Notes: a model not told the origin generated them from the sequence alone. A stretch of DNA of 64,000 nucleotides from Chitinophaga terrae (ex Kim and Jung 2007) (GCF_900107795.1 NZ_FNRL01000024.1:1-64000), one strand, 5' to 3'; positions 34,539 to 44,803 are shown, counted from the stretch's first letter. A program made the numbers and translations.

Positions 34539-36320
34539 CTAGTACCCTTTATTCTGTTTCAGCACACGTTGACCGTTCTGGAGTGTCAGGTCGATCTGGC
34601 GCTGAGGAATAGGGAAGTATTCGTTCTTGCCTTTAGTAAACACTGCACCTATCAGGTCGGGGGTGATAGTACGCTCATAGTCGTAGTAGGCGTTGAGCAC
34701 TTTATCAGCAATACCCCATCTTGAGAGGTCGAAGAAGCGGTGCCCTTCTGTTGCCAGCTCGATCTTGCGTTCGAACTGGATGGCTTTCATTGCATAATCC
34801 TTGCTTGAGAAAACAGGATATTCACCGATCTTATAGTTAGCGGCAAATTCAGTGGTACTGAAAGTTTGCGTAGCATCGTTGAATTTATGCAGCCATTCTG
34901 AAGGATTGTTTTTCATCCTTCTGCGCACCCTGTTCACCCACTCAGTGGCGATATCAAGATGGCCGGTTTGCGCTGCGGCTTCCGCGCCCATCAACAGTAC
35001 ATCTGCAAAGCGGATCAGGTTTACATTGATGGCAGATCCGGGAGCCCAGGAGTGTGCATCATGGTATTTATCCTGGTCTTTCTTCCAGTACACCATTTTC
35101 TTTGGAGAATAAGGGCCGCCGTAACCCTGGTCGCGTTGCCATTTAGCGCCCGGGTGATTACCCCAGTCGTGGTATGGCAAACCGCGGCGACCAACGTTCC
35201 AGTCTAAACGCGGATCGATAGGGTCAGTATCCGGCGTAAACGGAGCATCGCTGCTAATGCCTTTATCGGATTTGATCGGATGATCGTTATAATCATCAAG
35301 ATAAGGCAAGCCATTGTCATCTACCCTGTAAGAGTTCACCAGGTCTTGCGACGGCTGGAAGAAACCACAACAGCCGAAAGGACTTGGATCGTAAGGGAAG
35401 TTGAGCATTTCACCTGCGTTGGCGTTGGCAATGGTGTTGGTACCATCGTTTGCTGTCATTTCGATGAAGAAAACGGATTCGGGGTTTCCTCTTTTCCTGG
35501 CTGCATCGAAGTTATCTTCGTAGCGTTTAGGCAGGTCGTATTTCAGGCCTTCAGAAGTTTGACCGGTATTGATCACGGTTGTGAACAGGTCGTAAGCTTC
35601 CTGGTTCTTGCCCTGGTAGAGATAAGTTTTAGCCAGGTATGCCTGCGCTGCAGATTTATTAGCCCTGGCTATATCGCCGCCAGACCAGTTAACTGGCAGG
35701 TTATCCACTGCAAATTTGAAATCTGCTTCAATAAAAGGCCATACTTCTTTATCGTTGGCTACACGAACATCAGTTGTGCTATCGGATACATACGGAATGT
35801 TGCCGAACATTTTCCGCAGTTCGAAATAATAGTGTCCGCGCAGGAAACGGGCCTGTGCTTCTACAGATTTGCGTTCGTCGGGCGTCATGTCTGTAGCCTG
35901 TTTCATTTTGGTAAGGGTCAGATTACAACGGCTAACGCCTTCGTAAACTGCTTTCCATTTTGTGTTAAAGAAACCGTTGGCTGCAGTATGTATGCTTTTA
36001 GCGATCTCGTTGATCGGTTCCTGGTCGCCGGCGTTACTACCTTTGTGCGCATCGCCTCCGCAAACGCTGCCATAAACCCAGTTGGTAGGAGCGGCTTCCC
36101 AGGGGTTGCCACCGCCGAGGGCGGCGCCATTTCCCTGTCCGTCCAGCGCTGCATAGGCGCCCAGCAACAGGTAGTTCACACCATCCCTGTTTGCCACGAT
36201 CTCTTCTGTAAGGATACCTTTAGGATCACGATCCAGAAAGCTTTTATTACACGCAGTAAAGGAGGCTGCCGTTAATAAAAGAATGATACCTGAATATCTT
36301 AATGTTTTCATTTGATTCAA
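34539..36320 (-). CDS. SusD/RagB family outer-membrane nutrient-binding lipoprotein
   Basis: 593-aa SusD-like lipoprotein (signal peptide ending TAASFTAC, Cys24). It has the SusD_N helical TPR region (RDGVNYLLLGAYAALDGQ, GVSRCNLTLTKMK, RFLRGHYYFELRKMFGN, AKTYLYQGKNQEAYDLF) and the C-terminal RagB/SusD domain (RFADVLLMGAEAAAQTG, VNRVRRRM, FERKIELATEGHRFFDLSRW, YFPIPQRQIDL). It caps the SusC channel and binds a glycan or other nutrient. It begins 21 nt after susC, the normal paired arrangement. No polysaccharide-degrading enzyme is adjacent, so the substrate is unknown. Confidence 0.95.
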   Translation of the reverse strand: MNQMKTLRYSGIILLLTAASFTACNKSFLDRDPKGILTEEIVANRDGVNYLLLGAYAALDGQGNGAALGGGNPWEAAPTNWVYGSVCGGDAHKGSNAGDQEPINEIAKSIHTAANGFFNTKWKAVYEGVSRCNLTLTKMKQATDMTPDERKSVEAQARFLRGHYYFELRKMFGNIPYVSDSTTDVRVANDKEVWPFIEADFKFAVDNLPVNWSGGDIARANKSAAQAYLAKTYLYQGKNQEAYDLFTTVINTGQTSEGLKYDLPKRYEDNFDAARKRGNPESVFFIEMTANDGTNTIANANAGEMLNFPYDPSPFGCCGFFQPSQDLVNSYRVDDNGLPYLDDYNDHPIKSDKGISSDAPFTPDTDPIDPRLDWNVGRRGLPYHDWGNHPGAKWQRDQGYGGPYSPKKMVYWKKDQDKYHDAHSWAPGSAINVNLIRFADVLLMGAEAAAQTGHLDIATEWVNRVRRRMKNNPSEWLHKFNDATQTFSTTEFAANYKIGEYPVFSSKDYAMKAIQFERKIELATEGHRFFDLSRWGIADKVLNAYYDYERTITPDLIGAVFTKGKNEYFPIPQRQIDLTLQNGQRVLKQNKGY

Positions 36321-36341
36321 TTTTTCAGTTCAACAAAAAAA

Positions 36342-39300
36342 TCAGAAGCCCACGTTAACTCCGATCAAATACTGGCGCTGGTTTGGATAAGCGCCTTCAT
36401 CAAGGCCGAATGACTGTGTATTACCTGCTACTTCAGGATCGATACCTGTGTACTTGGTAATAGTGAACAGGTTCGCAGCCTGTACATAAACTCTGAATTT
36501 TTCGACACCCACTCTCTTCAACAGGTAAGAAGGCAAGGTGTAACCAACCTGTATGTTTTTCAGGCGCAGGTAGGATCCGTTTTCAACAAAGTAAGAGTTT
36601 GGAGCACCGGAGGTACTTGGAGAAGAGCTGACTTCCTGGATTGGAGCAGTTGCATTCTTATGATCTGGTCTCCATGAATCATACAGCGCAGTTTTGCTCT
36701 TGGCGCTTACGAAAGAAGGATAGAAATCTGTCCACCATCTAACCTGGTTCCAGATCTTGTTGCCTTGTACGCCGTAGAAGAAGGCGCTCAGATCGAACTG
36801 CTTGTAAGCCAGGTTGAGGTTCAGACCGTAGGAGAATTTAGGGTTAGGATTACCCAAGAAAGTACGGTCATCTGCATCTACTTTACCATCGCCGTTCACA
36901 TCAGCATATTTGAAGCGGCCCATAGCAGCGCCCAGCTGGTACTCTTTCAGGTCGGGGTATTTAGCTTTGGCGGCGGCGTTGGCAGCATCCACTTCTTCTT
37001 TGCTGTCCCAGAACCCGATGATCTTGTAACCAAAGAATTCGCTGATCGACTGACCAATAGCATTCCTGATGATAGGAGAACCGAAACGACGGCTTTCCAG
37101 GTCGAAGTATGGAGCTGATTCAGAGATCGCGAGGATTTCGTTCTTATAAGTAGTTAAAGCACCGTTAGCAGTTAACTTCAGGTCTTTTGCCAGGTCTTTG
37201 GTGAAAGTGATAGAGAGATCCCAACCGTGGTTCTTCATTTTTGCCACGTTGGTGAATGGTACGGTTGCGGCACCGAATACGCCGGCTAATTCCGGGTTAT
37301 ACAGGAGGTCTCGTACTTCTTTGTTATAGTAATCCAATGTGAATTCGAGCACGCCTTTAAAGAGGGTCGCATCGATACCGATATTTGAGTTCACGTTGCT
37401 TTCCCATTTTGCGTTAGGGTTACCGATCTGGCGACGGATAAATCCTTTGCTGGTGGTAGGAGCGCCGTTGATAGAATAGAAAGAGGAAGTTCTGTCGAAG
37501 CCGTAGGCAATGAACTGGTTGCTCGGTGTAACGTTGATCTGGTTACCCATGATACCGTAACCGGCGCGGATCTTCAGGTCAGAGATCCAGCTGATATTCT
37601 TCATGAATTCTTCCTGAGAAATACGCCATGCCACACTGGCTGCAGGGAAGTTACCATACCTGTTGCTGGAACCGAACCTGCTGGAACCATCACGACGGAT
37701 CAGGGCTCCTACGAGGTAACGATCTTTGAAGGCGTAATCTACCCTTGCAAACAGGGAGAACAGACCATCGCTTCCGAAATCGCTTCCGTTAGTTGGCGTA
37801 CCGGCCCCGGTGCTGAGGTTAGCGAAATTAGGATCGAAAGAGAAGTAATCGGTAGTTGTACCGGTAAGCGTACGGAATTGGTTATCGTAAGCTTCTGTAC
37901 CAATCATTACTTTCAGGTCATGTTGTTGCGAGAAGTTCTTATGATAGGTCAGGGTGTTGGTCCATGTCCAGTCATAACCGTTACCGGTTGTTTCCGTGTA
38001 GGAGTTCACCTTATTGTTTTCTGCGTTTTCATATTCAGGCAATGTGAAATTGCGGTTGTTGAACGAATAAATCTCACCACCGAAGCTGGTACGCAGTGTA
38101 AAGTTCTTCAGGATGTCGGCTTCTGCATAAACATTACCCAGCAAGCGGCTGGCAAGTGTTTTAGTTCTTCCGAAACGGTCCTGGATCGCCACAGGGTTAC
38201 GGGCGTTACCTAAGTCTTTACCGCTGGAACCTGCGTAGTTGCCTTTAATATCGTAAACCGGGATAATGGTCAGTTCGCGGAAGGCCATACCTATACCGCT
38301 ACCTTCAACGAGCGTACCTATCTGCGGGTTGTTGATGATAGAATACTCCATATTCTGACCTACCCTGATATGATCAGTTACGTTAAATGAACTGTTGGCG
38401 CGAACAGCGTAGCGTTTATTATAAGTGTTTAATAAAGTACCCTGCTGATTGAAATAGTAGAAAGAGAAGAAATAGCTTCCGATATCTCCACCCCCGGCAA
38501 CAGAAACGTTATGGCTGGTGATAGGCGCTGGTTTGAATATTTCATGGAACCAGTCGGTACCTTGTTTGTTCGCTTTGGTGATGCGGTAAAATTTATCCAG
38601 GTCGCCGGCGTTTTTGTAATTAGGATTTACAAAGTAACGGTCAGGATTTACGCGTGGATCTCCTTCTTTCAAACCTTCCGGAGCAATGTAGTCTGGCAGT
38701 ACAGGAGTGCTGCCGTTACCATATTGCGCATCTTCGAATGGGTTGCCCGGTGAGTTGGCGATAGCCATCCATTTCAGGTTCGCCTGTTCCTGTGGATTCA
38801 GGAGGTTCCATACGTTACCGCTTTGAGGCACCTGGCGGCCATAATAACCGTCGTAATTTACTTTTACTTTTCCTGTACCTCTTTTGGTAGTGATCACGAT
38901 CACGCCGTTTGCTGCCCTGGCGCCATAGATAGATGCAGCGCCTGCGTCTTTCAGTACCTGCATGGTCTGAACGTCGTTAGGGTTTACATCTGCGAGGTTG
39001 GAGATAGGCACTCCATCTACGATATAAAGCGGGGTATTGTTACCGAAGGTATTGATACCCCTGATCTTTACCTGCGGCTCCTGGCCTGGCTGTCCGCCGC
39101 CCAGCACGGTCACACCCGATACCTGGCCCTGCAACTGGCTGGCGATCTGGGAAGTGGGTTGTTTGGTAAGGTTTTCGACCTTCACCACGGAAACGGCGCC
39201 AGTGAGGTCTTTCTTTTTCTGGCTGGCGTAACCGGTTACAACTACTTCTTCGAGAGAACCTACTTTTTCACTGAGTTGCACATTCACAGGTCCTGTTCCT

Positions 39301-39566
39301 ACTACCACTTCCTGAGGATCGTAACCTACGAATGAGAAAACGAGTGTTTGCCCGGCCTTAACGGTCAGGTTAAATTTACCTGAAGGATCTGTGGCGGTAC
39401 CTTTGTTGGTGCCTTTAATAGCCACCGAAACTCCCGGCAACGGGTTACCTGATGCTTTATCGGTAACCGTGCCCGTAACTGGTGCTTGCGCAAATACACC
39501 ACTGTGGGCAAACAGTAGTAACAGACCGAAAAGTGCGGCCAATGCGCGACTAAATTGCTTCTTCAT
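36342..39566 (-). CDS. SusC/RagA family TonB-dependent transporter
   Basis: 1074 aa with a signal peptide (MKKQFSRALAALFGLLLLFA). A CarboxypepD_reg-like domain (about 27-110, GTVTDKASGNPLPGVSVAIK and GTNKGTATDPSG) is followed by a short TonB-box-like segment (EEVVVTGYASQKKKDLTGAV), the plug domain (LQGQVSGVTVLGGGQPGQEP, TPLYIVDGVPI, DAGAASIYGARAANGVIVI) and the 22-strand barrel, ending in F. There is no STN domain, so no anti-sigma signalling part. It imports nutrients bound by the partner SusD. The 1-kb upstream region is empty of genes. Confidence 0.96.
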   Translation of the reverse strand: MKKQFSRALAALFGLLLLFAHSGVFAQAPVTGTVTDKASGNPLPGVSVAIKGTNKGTATDPSGKFNLTVKAGQTLVFSFVGYDPQEVVVGTGPVNVQLSEKVGSLEEVVVTGYASQKKKDLTGAVSVVKVENLTKQPTSQIASQLQGQVSGVTVLGGGQPGQEPQVKIRGINTFGNNTPLYIVDGVPISNLADVNPNDVQTMQVLKDAGAASIYGARAANGVIVITTKRGTGKVKVNYDGYYGRQVPQSGNVWNLLNPQEQANLKWMAIANSPGNPFEDAQYGNGSTPVLPDYIAPEGLKEGDPRVNPDRYFVNPNYKNAGDLDKFYRITKANKQGTDWFHEIFKPAPITSHNVSVAGGGDIGSYFFSFYYFNQQGTLLNTYNKRYAVRANSSFNVTDHIRVGQNMEYSIINNPQIGTLVEGSGIGMAFRELTIIPVYDIKGNYAGSSGKDLGNARNPVAIQDRFGRTKTLASRLLGNVYAEADILKNFTLRTSFGGEIYSFNNRNFTLPEYENAENNKVNSYTETTGNGYDWTWTNTLTYHKNFSQQHDLKVMIGTEAYDNQFRTLTGTTTDYFSFDPNFANLSTGAGTPTNGSDFGSDGLFSLFARVDYAFKDRYLVGALIRRDGSSRFGSSNRYGNFPAASVAWRISQEEFMKNISWISDLKIRAGYGIMGNQINVTPSNQFIAYGFDRTSSFYSINGAPTTSKGFIRRQIGNPNAKWESNVNSNIGIDATLFKGVLEFTLDYYNKEVRDLLYNPELAGVFGAATVPFTNVAKMKNHGWDLSITFTKDLAKDLKLTANGALTTYKNEILAISESAPYFDLESRRFGSPIIRNAIGQSISEFFGYKIIGFWDSKEEVDAANAAAKAKYPDLKEYQLGAAMGRFKYADVNGDGKVDADDRTFLGNPNPKFSYGLNLNLAYKQFDLSAFFYGVQGNKIWNQVRWWTDFYPSFVSAKSKTALYDSWRPDHKNATAPIQEVSSSPSTSGAPNSYFVENGSYLRLKNIQVGYTLPSYLLKRVGVEKFRVYVQAANLFTITKYTGIDPEVAGNTQSFGLDEGAYPNQRQYLIGVNVGF

Positions 39567-40588
39567 AACGTGAATAAGGGTAACGTTTTAAGAAAATTGT
39601 TAGAAAATAAGCAGTATCAGACCGGTGAATCCGACACTACAAGGCATACGTGTTCTGATCCCGTTATAACATGCGTTTAACAGGTCAAATATTTGGCTAC
39701 AGCAATGCTGTATACGTTAAATTATATGGCGAGTACGCTATTCCCTGAGTATACTTCTCTCCATTTAAAGCGTTTAAGGGTCATTTGAAAAGCATTTGTT
39801 TACTATCATACGTTAACGGTTATACGTTGGCCTATCGCTCGATCAACAGATTCTATAAGGCTTCCTAACTATTAATTTTAAACATAAAATCTTCCCACGC
39901 AGGCATACAATACCCTATCCCGCTGAGAAAGTATTCAGCGGGTTAACAATGCATACATTGACTTTACCCGGTATGGCACAAAAAGCCCCATCACACTGCA
40001 GCTGGTAAGTCGCTGTGTACAATTGATTTAACGAAAAGAATAATTGGCAATACTCATTAGCAAACTAACAATACCGGTCTGGCTGTCGAGGGACTTAACG
40101 CCAGTCATAACTGATGATCCTATTCTATTTCCTTTCCAAATACACTAATGAGCTGCAATTAAAAAAGTGTCATGTCGGCCTATCAAAAAAAGCAAGTGAT
40201 CAAACATCTAATTCCGACAACAACACCAACAAAAATCCCTATTCCATTCGGGCTTGGTTTTAAGGTGAATGATATGGACTTCAAATTGTGAGAAACATAG
40301 CCTGGCAACAAACAAACTCAATTACAGATTTTGGTTCTCACGTGGAATCGTCTTGTTAAACTAATTTAGAACATTAATTCTGGCCAGACAAGGAAGAGTT
40401 AAACAATTTTTTTAAAAATGACAAATTTACATGCTGTCATACCACTAATCCGCACTCCGCGGATAAAAAAATATCATAAAGCTGGTTAAAGAATCATTAC
40501 TTTCTGGGAATTTACCACTACCATTAATCATTTTTCCCTATCATAATTGTAATTCTTTTGTGTAAGTTTAAGCCCTAATTTTTTAGAC
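39567..40588. other. 1-kb gene-free region upstream of susC
   Basis: 1022 nt between divergent susC and the TMEM220 gene with no plausible ORF. Features seen: repeated ATACGTT motifs near susC (39712-39720, 39808-39816, 39822-39828); an 8-bp hairpin CCCGCTGA/TCAGCGGG (39919-39942); and one exact minus-strand TAnnTTTG (TAAATTTG, plus 40422-40429), which would give an 850-nt leader to susC. A 7-of-8 -7 match TAAGTTTA (40563-40570) may serve the TMEM220 gene. A long regulatory leader or a lost gene are both possible. Confidence 0.5.
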
Positions 40589-40975
40589 ATGAAAATAATC
40601 AATATTGTCTTCTGCCTGCTGTTCGTGTTGTTTGCCGGCTTGCAATATAATGATCCTGATCCTTACGTGTGGATGCCCATCTATCTTTATTCTGCGGTGC
40701 TTTGCGGGCTTGCGGCAAGGAACAGGTTTTACCCGAAACTGTATATCCTGGGGATTGTCGTTTACCTCGCATATGCTATTTATAAACTGGTGGATCAGAA
40801 CGGGGTAATTGACTGGTTTACCAAACACAATGCAGAAAACCTCGCGGAAACAATGAAGGCTACAAAACCATGGATAGAAGAGACAAGGGAATTCTTTGGA
40901 TTGGCTATCTGCATCGCATTGCTGGCTATTAACTATTTTGTTGCTAAAAGTGCTGCACGCAGGGGAGTAAGATAA
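40589..40975 (+). CDS. TMEM220-like small membrane protein
   Basis: 128 aa with three to four hydrophobic helices. The N-terminal LFAGLQYNDPDPYVWMPIYL is the hallmark of the transmembrane family 220 proteins found in Bacteroidota and eukaryotes. The loop with EETREFFGLAICIALL precedes the last helix. The function of the family is unknown. It converges on the GH78-like gene across a strong bidirectional terminator. Confidence 0.82.
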   Translation: MKIINIVFCLLFVLFAGLQYNDPDPYVWMPIYLYSAVLCGLAARNRFYPKLYILGIVVYLAYAIYKLVDQNGVIDWFTKHNAENLAETMKATKPWIEETREFFGLAICIALLAINYFVAKSAARRGVR

Positions 40976-41003
40976 ACGAAGATCATCTATCTGAAAGATA
41001 TTG

Positions 41004-41044
41004 AAAAGGGAAGAGGGGATTAATAGTCCCCTCTTCCCTTTTTT
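41004..41044. terminator. Bidirectional terminator (TMEM220 / GH78-like)
   Basis: A 16-bp perfect stem (41004-41019 with 41027-41042, GGGAAGAGGGGA core, 7-nt loop) is flanked by A-run and T-run, serving both converging genes. Confidence 0.92.
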
Positions 41045-41047
41045 AGT

Positions 41048-43270
41048 TTATAACGAAACCTCTTGCGGTCCGCCATGCAACGTTATTTCTTTGCCCCGCC
41101 AGCGGAACTTGCCCGTGACGCCAAATGGCAGGTTTACTTTTCCTTTAACGCGGTTATTCCGGAACTGAAGATCAACGCCCATCGTATTGCCGTCGGGGTG
41201 CACCATTGTTGCCTGCACCGCCGATAAATTACCAGGTTCCGGTGCAATAAGCACAGTACGATAGCCATAAGAAGCCGGCTGTATGCCTGCTGTAATTCCC
41301 AGCAACCACAGATTGACCATAGAGGCCCCCGACCTGAAAAACGCAGGATGATGCTGTTCAAGCATGGCCTGGATGGGCTGCAGTTCATTCATCGATTGTT
41401 CTGTAAACCCTGATTCCATTACCGCTCTCCCGATGAAGTATTTCTCATACAGGGTTTCATCCGGCGCTGGTTTTTCGGCCAGCATATGCTGTATCACACT
41501 TTTAATTTGTTTGGGAGGAACTGCCTGGGCCAGTACTGCCAAAGCCGTTACATACCTGGAAACCTCCCTGCCGCTGGCACTTGTGAACAACCCCTTATCC
41601 TGGTTGAATAATTGCTGGTATAATGTTTCCCTCAACCTGTCGGCGGTTTTCGTATAGCCGGCAGAGTCGGACGGTTGCTCGCAAAACCCTGCAATCTGTG
41701 CCGCCTGGCGCAATGCCAGCAGGTATTGGTAAGCGCAGGTACCGGCAGGCGCCTCATTCCGGTAAGGCATATTAGCATTCGCTATACCATTAGCATCGGC
41801 ATATTTCTCATACCAGCCGATCACCTGCTTAACGCCAGGATACAGTTGCTTCGCAAACTGCCTGTCGGCCTTCCACATTAAATAATCCTGCAACGCTCCT
41901 ATCCATTGCAGGGAAGAGGAAACGCTCACTACCCGGTCGTCAGACGGGTAGCGGTCGCGGATCAAACCTTCCGGGATGCGCGATTGGTCGGCCAGCCAGA
42001 TGGCTTGCCTGAAAAGTTGCAGGTCGCCGGTAAATGCGGCTATAGCCTGGCCATGAATACGTGCGCTGCTGATGTATTGCAGCTGCTCCGTGTAGGTATC
42101 TTCATATAAATTATCCTGCGCTCCCGCCAGGGCCAGGTGTCTGGCTGCTTTCCAAAGCGTATCAAGACCGGGAGATGCAGCGAATGCAGATCTGTCTGTC
42201 AGCAGGTTCCGGGTATCCTGGTAACAATAATCATGTATGGTTAACGGCGCCTTATTCGTTGCAATATCTACCTGTATGTACCTGAAGGTCCGGTAGCCGG
42301 TTGGGATAAAAGTGCGCCTGGAAGCGCCATCAGGGCGTATATAGTCCTGCAGCGTGGTAACGCCTGTATAATCCGGCAGGTAAGTAAGATTGATATTGGC
42401 ATCGAGGCCGCCGCTGATCAGCAGTTCAGGAAAGCCGGCAGTTTGTTCGCCGGCATCAAATAGCAGGCTGATCTTCTGTTTGGCCGGAATGGTCAGGGGT
42501 TGTACGCCTTCCAGGAAGCGGCCGGACGGCTTCACTTCTCCATTTTCTTTCAACTGCACAAAACGGCGTTTTTCCATCATCAGTGCATTCACTTCACGGG
42601 GAGCAAGCAATCGCCAGTTCTGCGAACTGTTTCCCTGCAACGCTACGGGTCCTGTAACCACGGCCTTCTCCCATTTCGAATCGTCATACCCAGGTTGTTC
42701 CCATCCCCAGAATTTGTATTGAGAGATAATGCTGTCGCCGGGGTAAGCGCCGTAAAAGCCGCTGGTACTCACAGGCCATACAGTAACCGAAGCGTCTTCC
42801 ATCCCTTTCCAGGTGGTACCGGTATTGATGATAGCCGCTTCCTTTGCTGTGTTGCCCTGTACCAGCAGCCCTGTAGCATGCGAGAACTGCGATCTCGGTT
42901 TAAACTCACCAAAATTCACGACTTCTGCAGCCAGCGTATTAACGCCATATTTCAGGAAAGGTCCTATATCTATTGTTTCATAATACCAGTTGGAAAGGTC
43001 GGACTTTGCCGGTCCCATTGCCACAAATTTCCCGTTTACGTACAGGCGGTACCCGTTATCTGCAGAGCAATGAATAACAAAAGGACCCGAGTAGTTGGTC
43101 AGGTCAAATTGCTTCCTGAAAAGATATACGCCATACCCGGCCCGGTCTGCCGAGGGCAGGGAGATCCAGCTGGCGTCCCAGCGGGCAGGTGAAGAAGATG
43201 TTTCAGCATGAAGAGATAGCGTTAGGCCACTCAAAACAAGTAACAACTTGCATCGTTGCCAGTATTTCAT
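41048..43270 (-). CDS. Secreted alpha-L-rhamnosidase-like glycoside hydrolase (GH78-type)
   Basis: 740 aa with a signal peptide (MKYWQRCKLLLVLSGLTLSLHA). Residues about 30-180 form a beta-sandwich with FRKQFDLTNYSGPFVIHCSA and YRLYVNGKFVAMGPAKSDL, as in GH78 N-terminal carbohydrate-binding domains. The central and C-terminal parts form an (alpha/alpha)6 barrel. The catalytic-region signature DTYTEQLQYISSARIHGQAI replaces the usual DCPYYEQLQYIGDTRI-like motif, with the Asp and Glu kept but several changes. Substrate is probably a terminal rhamnose or a related deoxysugar; an inactive or altered-specificity member is possible. A -7 element lies upstream. Confidence 0.83.
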   Translation of the reverse strand: MKYWQRCKLLLVLSGLTLSLHAETSSSPARWDASWISLPSADRAGYGVYLFRKQFDLTNYSGPFVIHCSADNGYRLYVNGKFVAMGPAKSDLSNWYYETIDIGPFLKYGVNTLAAEVVNFGEFKPRSQFSHATGLLVQGNTAKEAAIINTGTTWKGMEDASVTVWPVSTSGFYGAYPGDSIISQYKFWGWEQPGYDDSKWEKAVVTGPVALQGNSSQNWRLLAPREVNALMMEKRRFVQLKENGEVKPSGRFLEGVQPLTIPAKQKISLLFDAGEQTAGFPELLISGGLDANINLTYLPDYTGVTTLQDYIRPDGASRRTFIPTGYRTFRYIQVDIATNKAPLTIHDYCYQDTRNLLTDRSAFAASPGLDTLWKAARHLALAGAQDNLYEDTYTEQLQYISSARIHGQAIAAFTGDLQLFRQAIWLADQSRIPEGLIRDRYPSDDRVVSVSSSLQWIGALQDYLMWKADRQFAKQLYPGVKQVIGWYEKYADANGIANANMPYRNEAPAGTCAYQYLLALRQAAQIAGFCEQPSDSAGYTKTADRLRETLYQQLFNQDKGLFTSASGREVSRYVTALAVLAQAVPPKQIKSVIQHMLAEKPAPDETLYEKYFIGRAVMESGFTEQSMNELQPIQAMLEQHHPAFFRSGASMVNLWLLGITAGIQPASYGYRTVLIAPEPGNLSAVQATMVHPDGNTMGVDLQFRNNRVKGKVNLPFGVTGKFRWRGKEITLHGGPQEVSL

Positions 43271-43292
43271 AGTTATATGGTTGTAGGACCAT

Positions 43293-43300
43293 CAAATATA
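43293..43300 (-). promoter_or_regulatory. Candidate -7 element of the GH78-like gene
   Basis: On the minus strand TATATTTG matches TAnnTTTG exactly; the start would fall near 43286, about 16 nt before the ATG. The -33 region is poor. Confidence 0.4.
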
Positions 43301-43365
43301 TTAAATATATTCATAACGTGAAAATAGATTACTTTTCTTATCTTAACGTTTCAAATTACAGGGGC

Positions 43366-43878
43366 ATGAAAAAAGACGCCATCACTACAGATCCGGGATA
43401 TTTCAGCAGGTATATCAACCTTGTGCCGGATGTTGACCTGGCCGAAGCGCTGGAAGCATCGTTGGAAGCCGTACTCGCATTAGATGGAGCAGCGCTGGAA
43501 GAAAAGGGTAGTTATGCATATGCCCCGGGGAAGTGGACAGTAAAGGACCTGTTCCAGCATATCATTGATACAGAAAGGGTTTTTACATACAGAGCGTTGA
43601 TGTTTGCGAGAAATGACAAGCAAACCATCCCGGGTATGGACCAGGACTTGTTTGCCGACAATGCCGAAACGGGGCACAGAACCGTGAAAGACTTGCTGGA
43701 TGAATTGATCTCGCTGCGCAAAGCAACCATTGCTTTGTTTTATAGCTTCACCCCCGCAGCCCTGATGAGAACAGGCATCTGCTGGAAATGGGAAATGTCT
43801 GTTTTAGGAGTTGGATTTATAATAGCTGGCCACCAAATACACCACCTGAACATTCTTCGTGAAAAGTACCAATTATAG
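43366..43878 (+). CDS. DinB family protein
   Basis: 170-aa four-helix-bundle protein of the DinB/YfiT type from the ATG at 43366; an upstream in-frame GTG (43318) would overlap the promoter area. Family features: YAPGKWTVKDLFQHIIDTER with the first metal-binding His, a middle helix (RTVKDLLDELISLRKATIAL) and AGHQIHHLNILREKYQL with the other His ligands. These proteins often act as thiol-dependent metal enzymes or detoxification S-transferases; the activity here is unknown. It diverges from the GH78-like gene. Confidence 0.88.
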   Translation: MKKDAITTDPGYFSRYINLVPDVDLAEALEASLEAVLALDGAALEEKGSYAYAPGKWTVKDLFQHIIDTERVFTYRALMFARNDKQTIPGMDQDLFADNAETGHRTVKDLLDELISLRKATIALFYSFTPAALMRTGICWKWEMSVLGVGFIIAGHQIHHLNILREKYQL

Positions 43879-43973
43879 AGGCGCTTACAATTTGGTTAGT
43901 AATTAACAATTATAGCCGCTCTTCTCCCGGCCCTGCCTGTAGTTTAGTTTTGCGAGTGTAAAACAGTTCATGT

Positions 43974-44714
43974 ATGAAACGACTAGCAAACAAAATTGCC
44001 TTCGTAACAGGGGGCAGCAAAGGTATGGGCGCAGCTATTGTAACCAAATTAGCAAGAGAAGGCGCCACGGTTATTTTTACTTATGTAAAGGGAGCGGCGG
44101 CAGCAGAGGCATTGATCGCTGCCTTACAGGAAGAGGGCCTGGATGTTGCTTCGAGGCCGGCAGATAGTGCAGACCCGGTTTCACTGGCCAATACGATCAA
44201 TGAAGTGGCAGCCGCCTACGGACGTATAGACGTTCTCGTGAACAATGCCGGCATCTACGTTGCAAAAGCGTTTGAAGACTACACCCTGGAAGATTATGAA
44301 GCCACTATGGCCATTAATACCCGGGCTGTTTTTGTAGGTACGCAGGCAGCGCTCAGGCATATGCCGGAAGGCGGAAGGGTGATCACTATCGGAAGCTGCA
44401 TGGCCGACAGGGTTGTGGGTTCTCATGGCACTTTATACAGTATGAGCAAATCCGCATTAACAGCTTTTAACAAAGGGCTGGCCAGGGATCTTGGCAGCAG
44501 GGGAATTACCACGAACCTGGTGCAACCCGGCCCGGTAGATACGGATATGAACCCGGCAGATGGGCCATTCTCTGATTTCCAGCGTCAGCATATTGCGTTG
44601 GGGCATTATGGTACTGCAAAGGATATAGCCGAGCTGGTAGCGTTCCTTGCAGGTCCCGACAGCGGTTATATTACCGGTACAGCCCTGACCATAGACGGGG
44701 GAACAAATAGTTAG
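43974..44714 (+). CDS. SDR family oxidoreductase (3-oxoacyl-ACP reductase-like)
   Basis: 246-aa classical SDR. It has TGGSKGMGAAIV (cofactor), NNAGIYVAKAFEDYTLEDYE, Ser in ITIGSCMADRVVG, the catalytic YSMSKSA, and the C-terminal GPDSGYITGTALTIDGGTNS. FabG-like, but FabG housekeeping copies are usually in fatty-acid operons, so this is probably an accessory reductase. An exact -7 element TAGTTTTG (43945-43952) lies 22 nt upstream. The MarR regulator gene follows in the same direction after 151 nt. Confidence 0.92.
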   Translation: MKRLANKIAFVTGGSKGMGAAIVTKLAREGATVIFTYVKGAAAAEALIAALQEEGLDVASRPADSADPVSLANTINEVAAAYGRIDVLVNNAGIYVAKAFEDYTLEDYEATMAINTRAVFVGTQAALRHMPEGGRVITIGSCMADRVVGSHGTLYSMSKSALTAFNKGLARDLGSRGITTNLVQPGPVDTDMNPADGPFSDFQRQHIALGHYGTAKDIAELVAFLAGPDSGYITGTALTIDGGTNS

Positions 44715-44803
44715 TTTTGTTGTTTACTTTTTGAGATAACCCCAGGATGTTATTCCGGAATACATCGTTATAAATCAACCACTTACTCCAAAAAATCAAA
44801 ATC

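Noticed and set aside
34539-43270. A polysaccharide utilisation locus joining SusC/SusD and the GH78-like gene
   Set aside because: The GH78-like gene is separated from susC by 1 kb of gene-free DNA, a TMEM220 gene on the other strand and a strong terminator, and no other carbohydrate enzyme is present. A link is possible but not supported.
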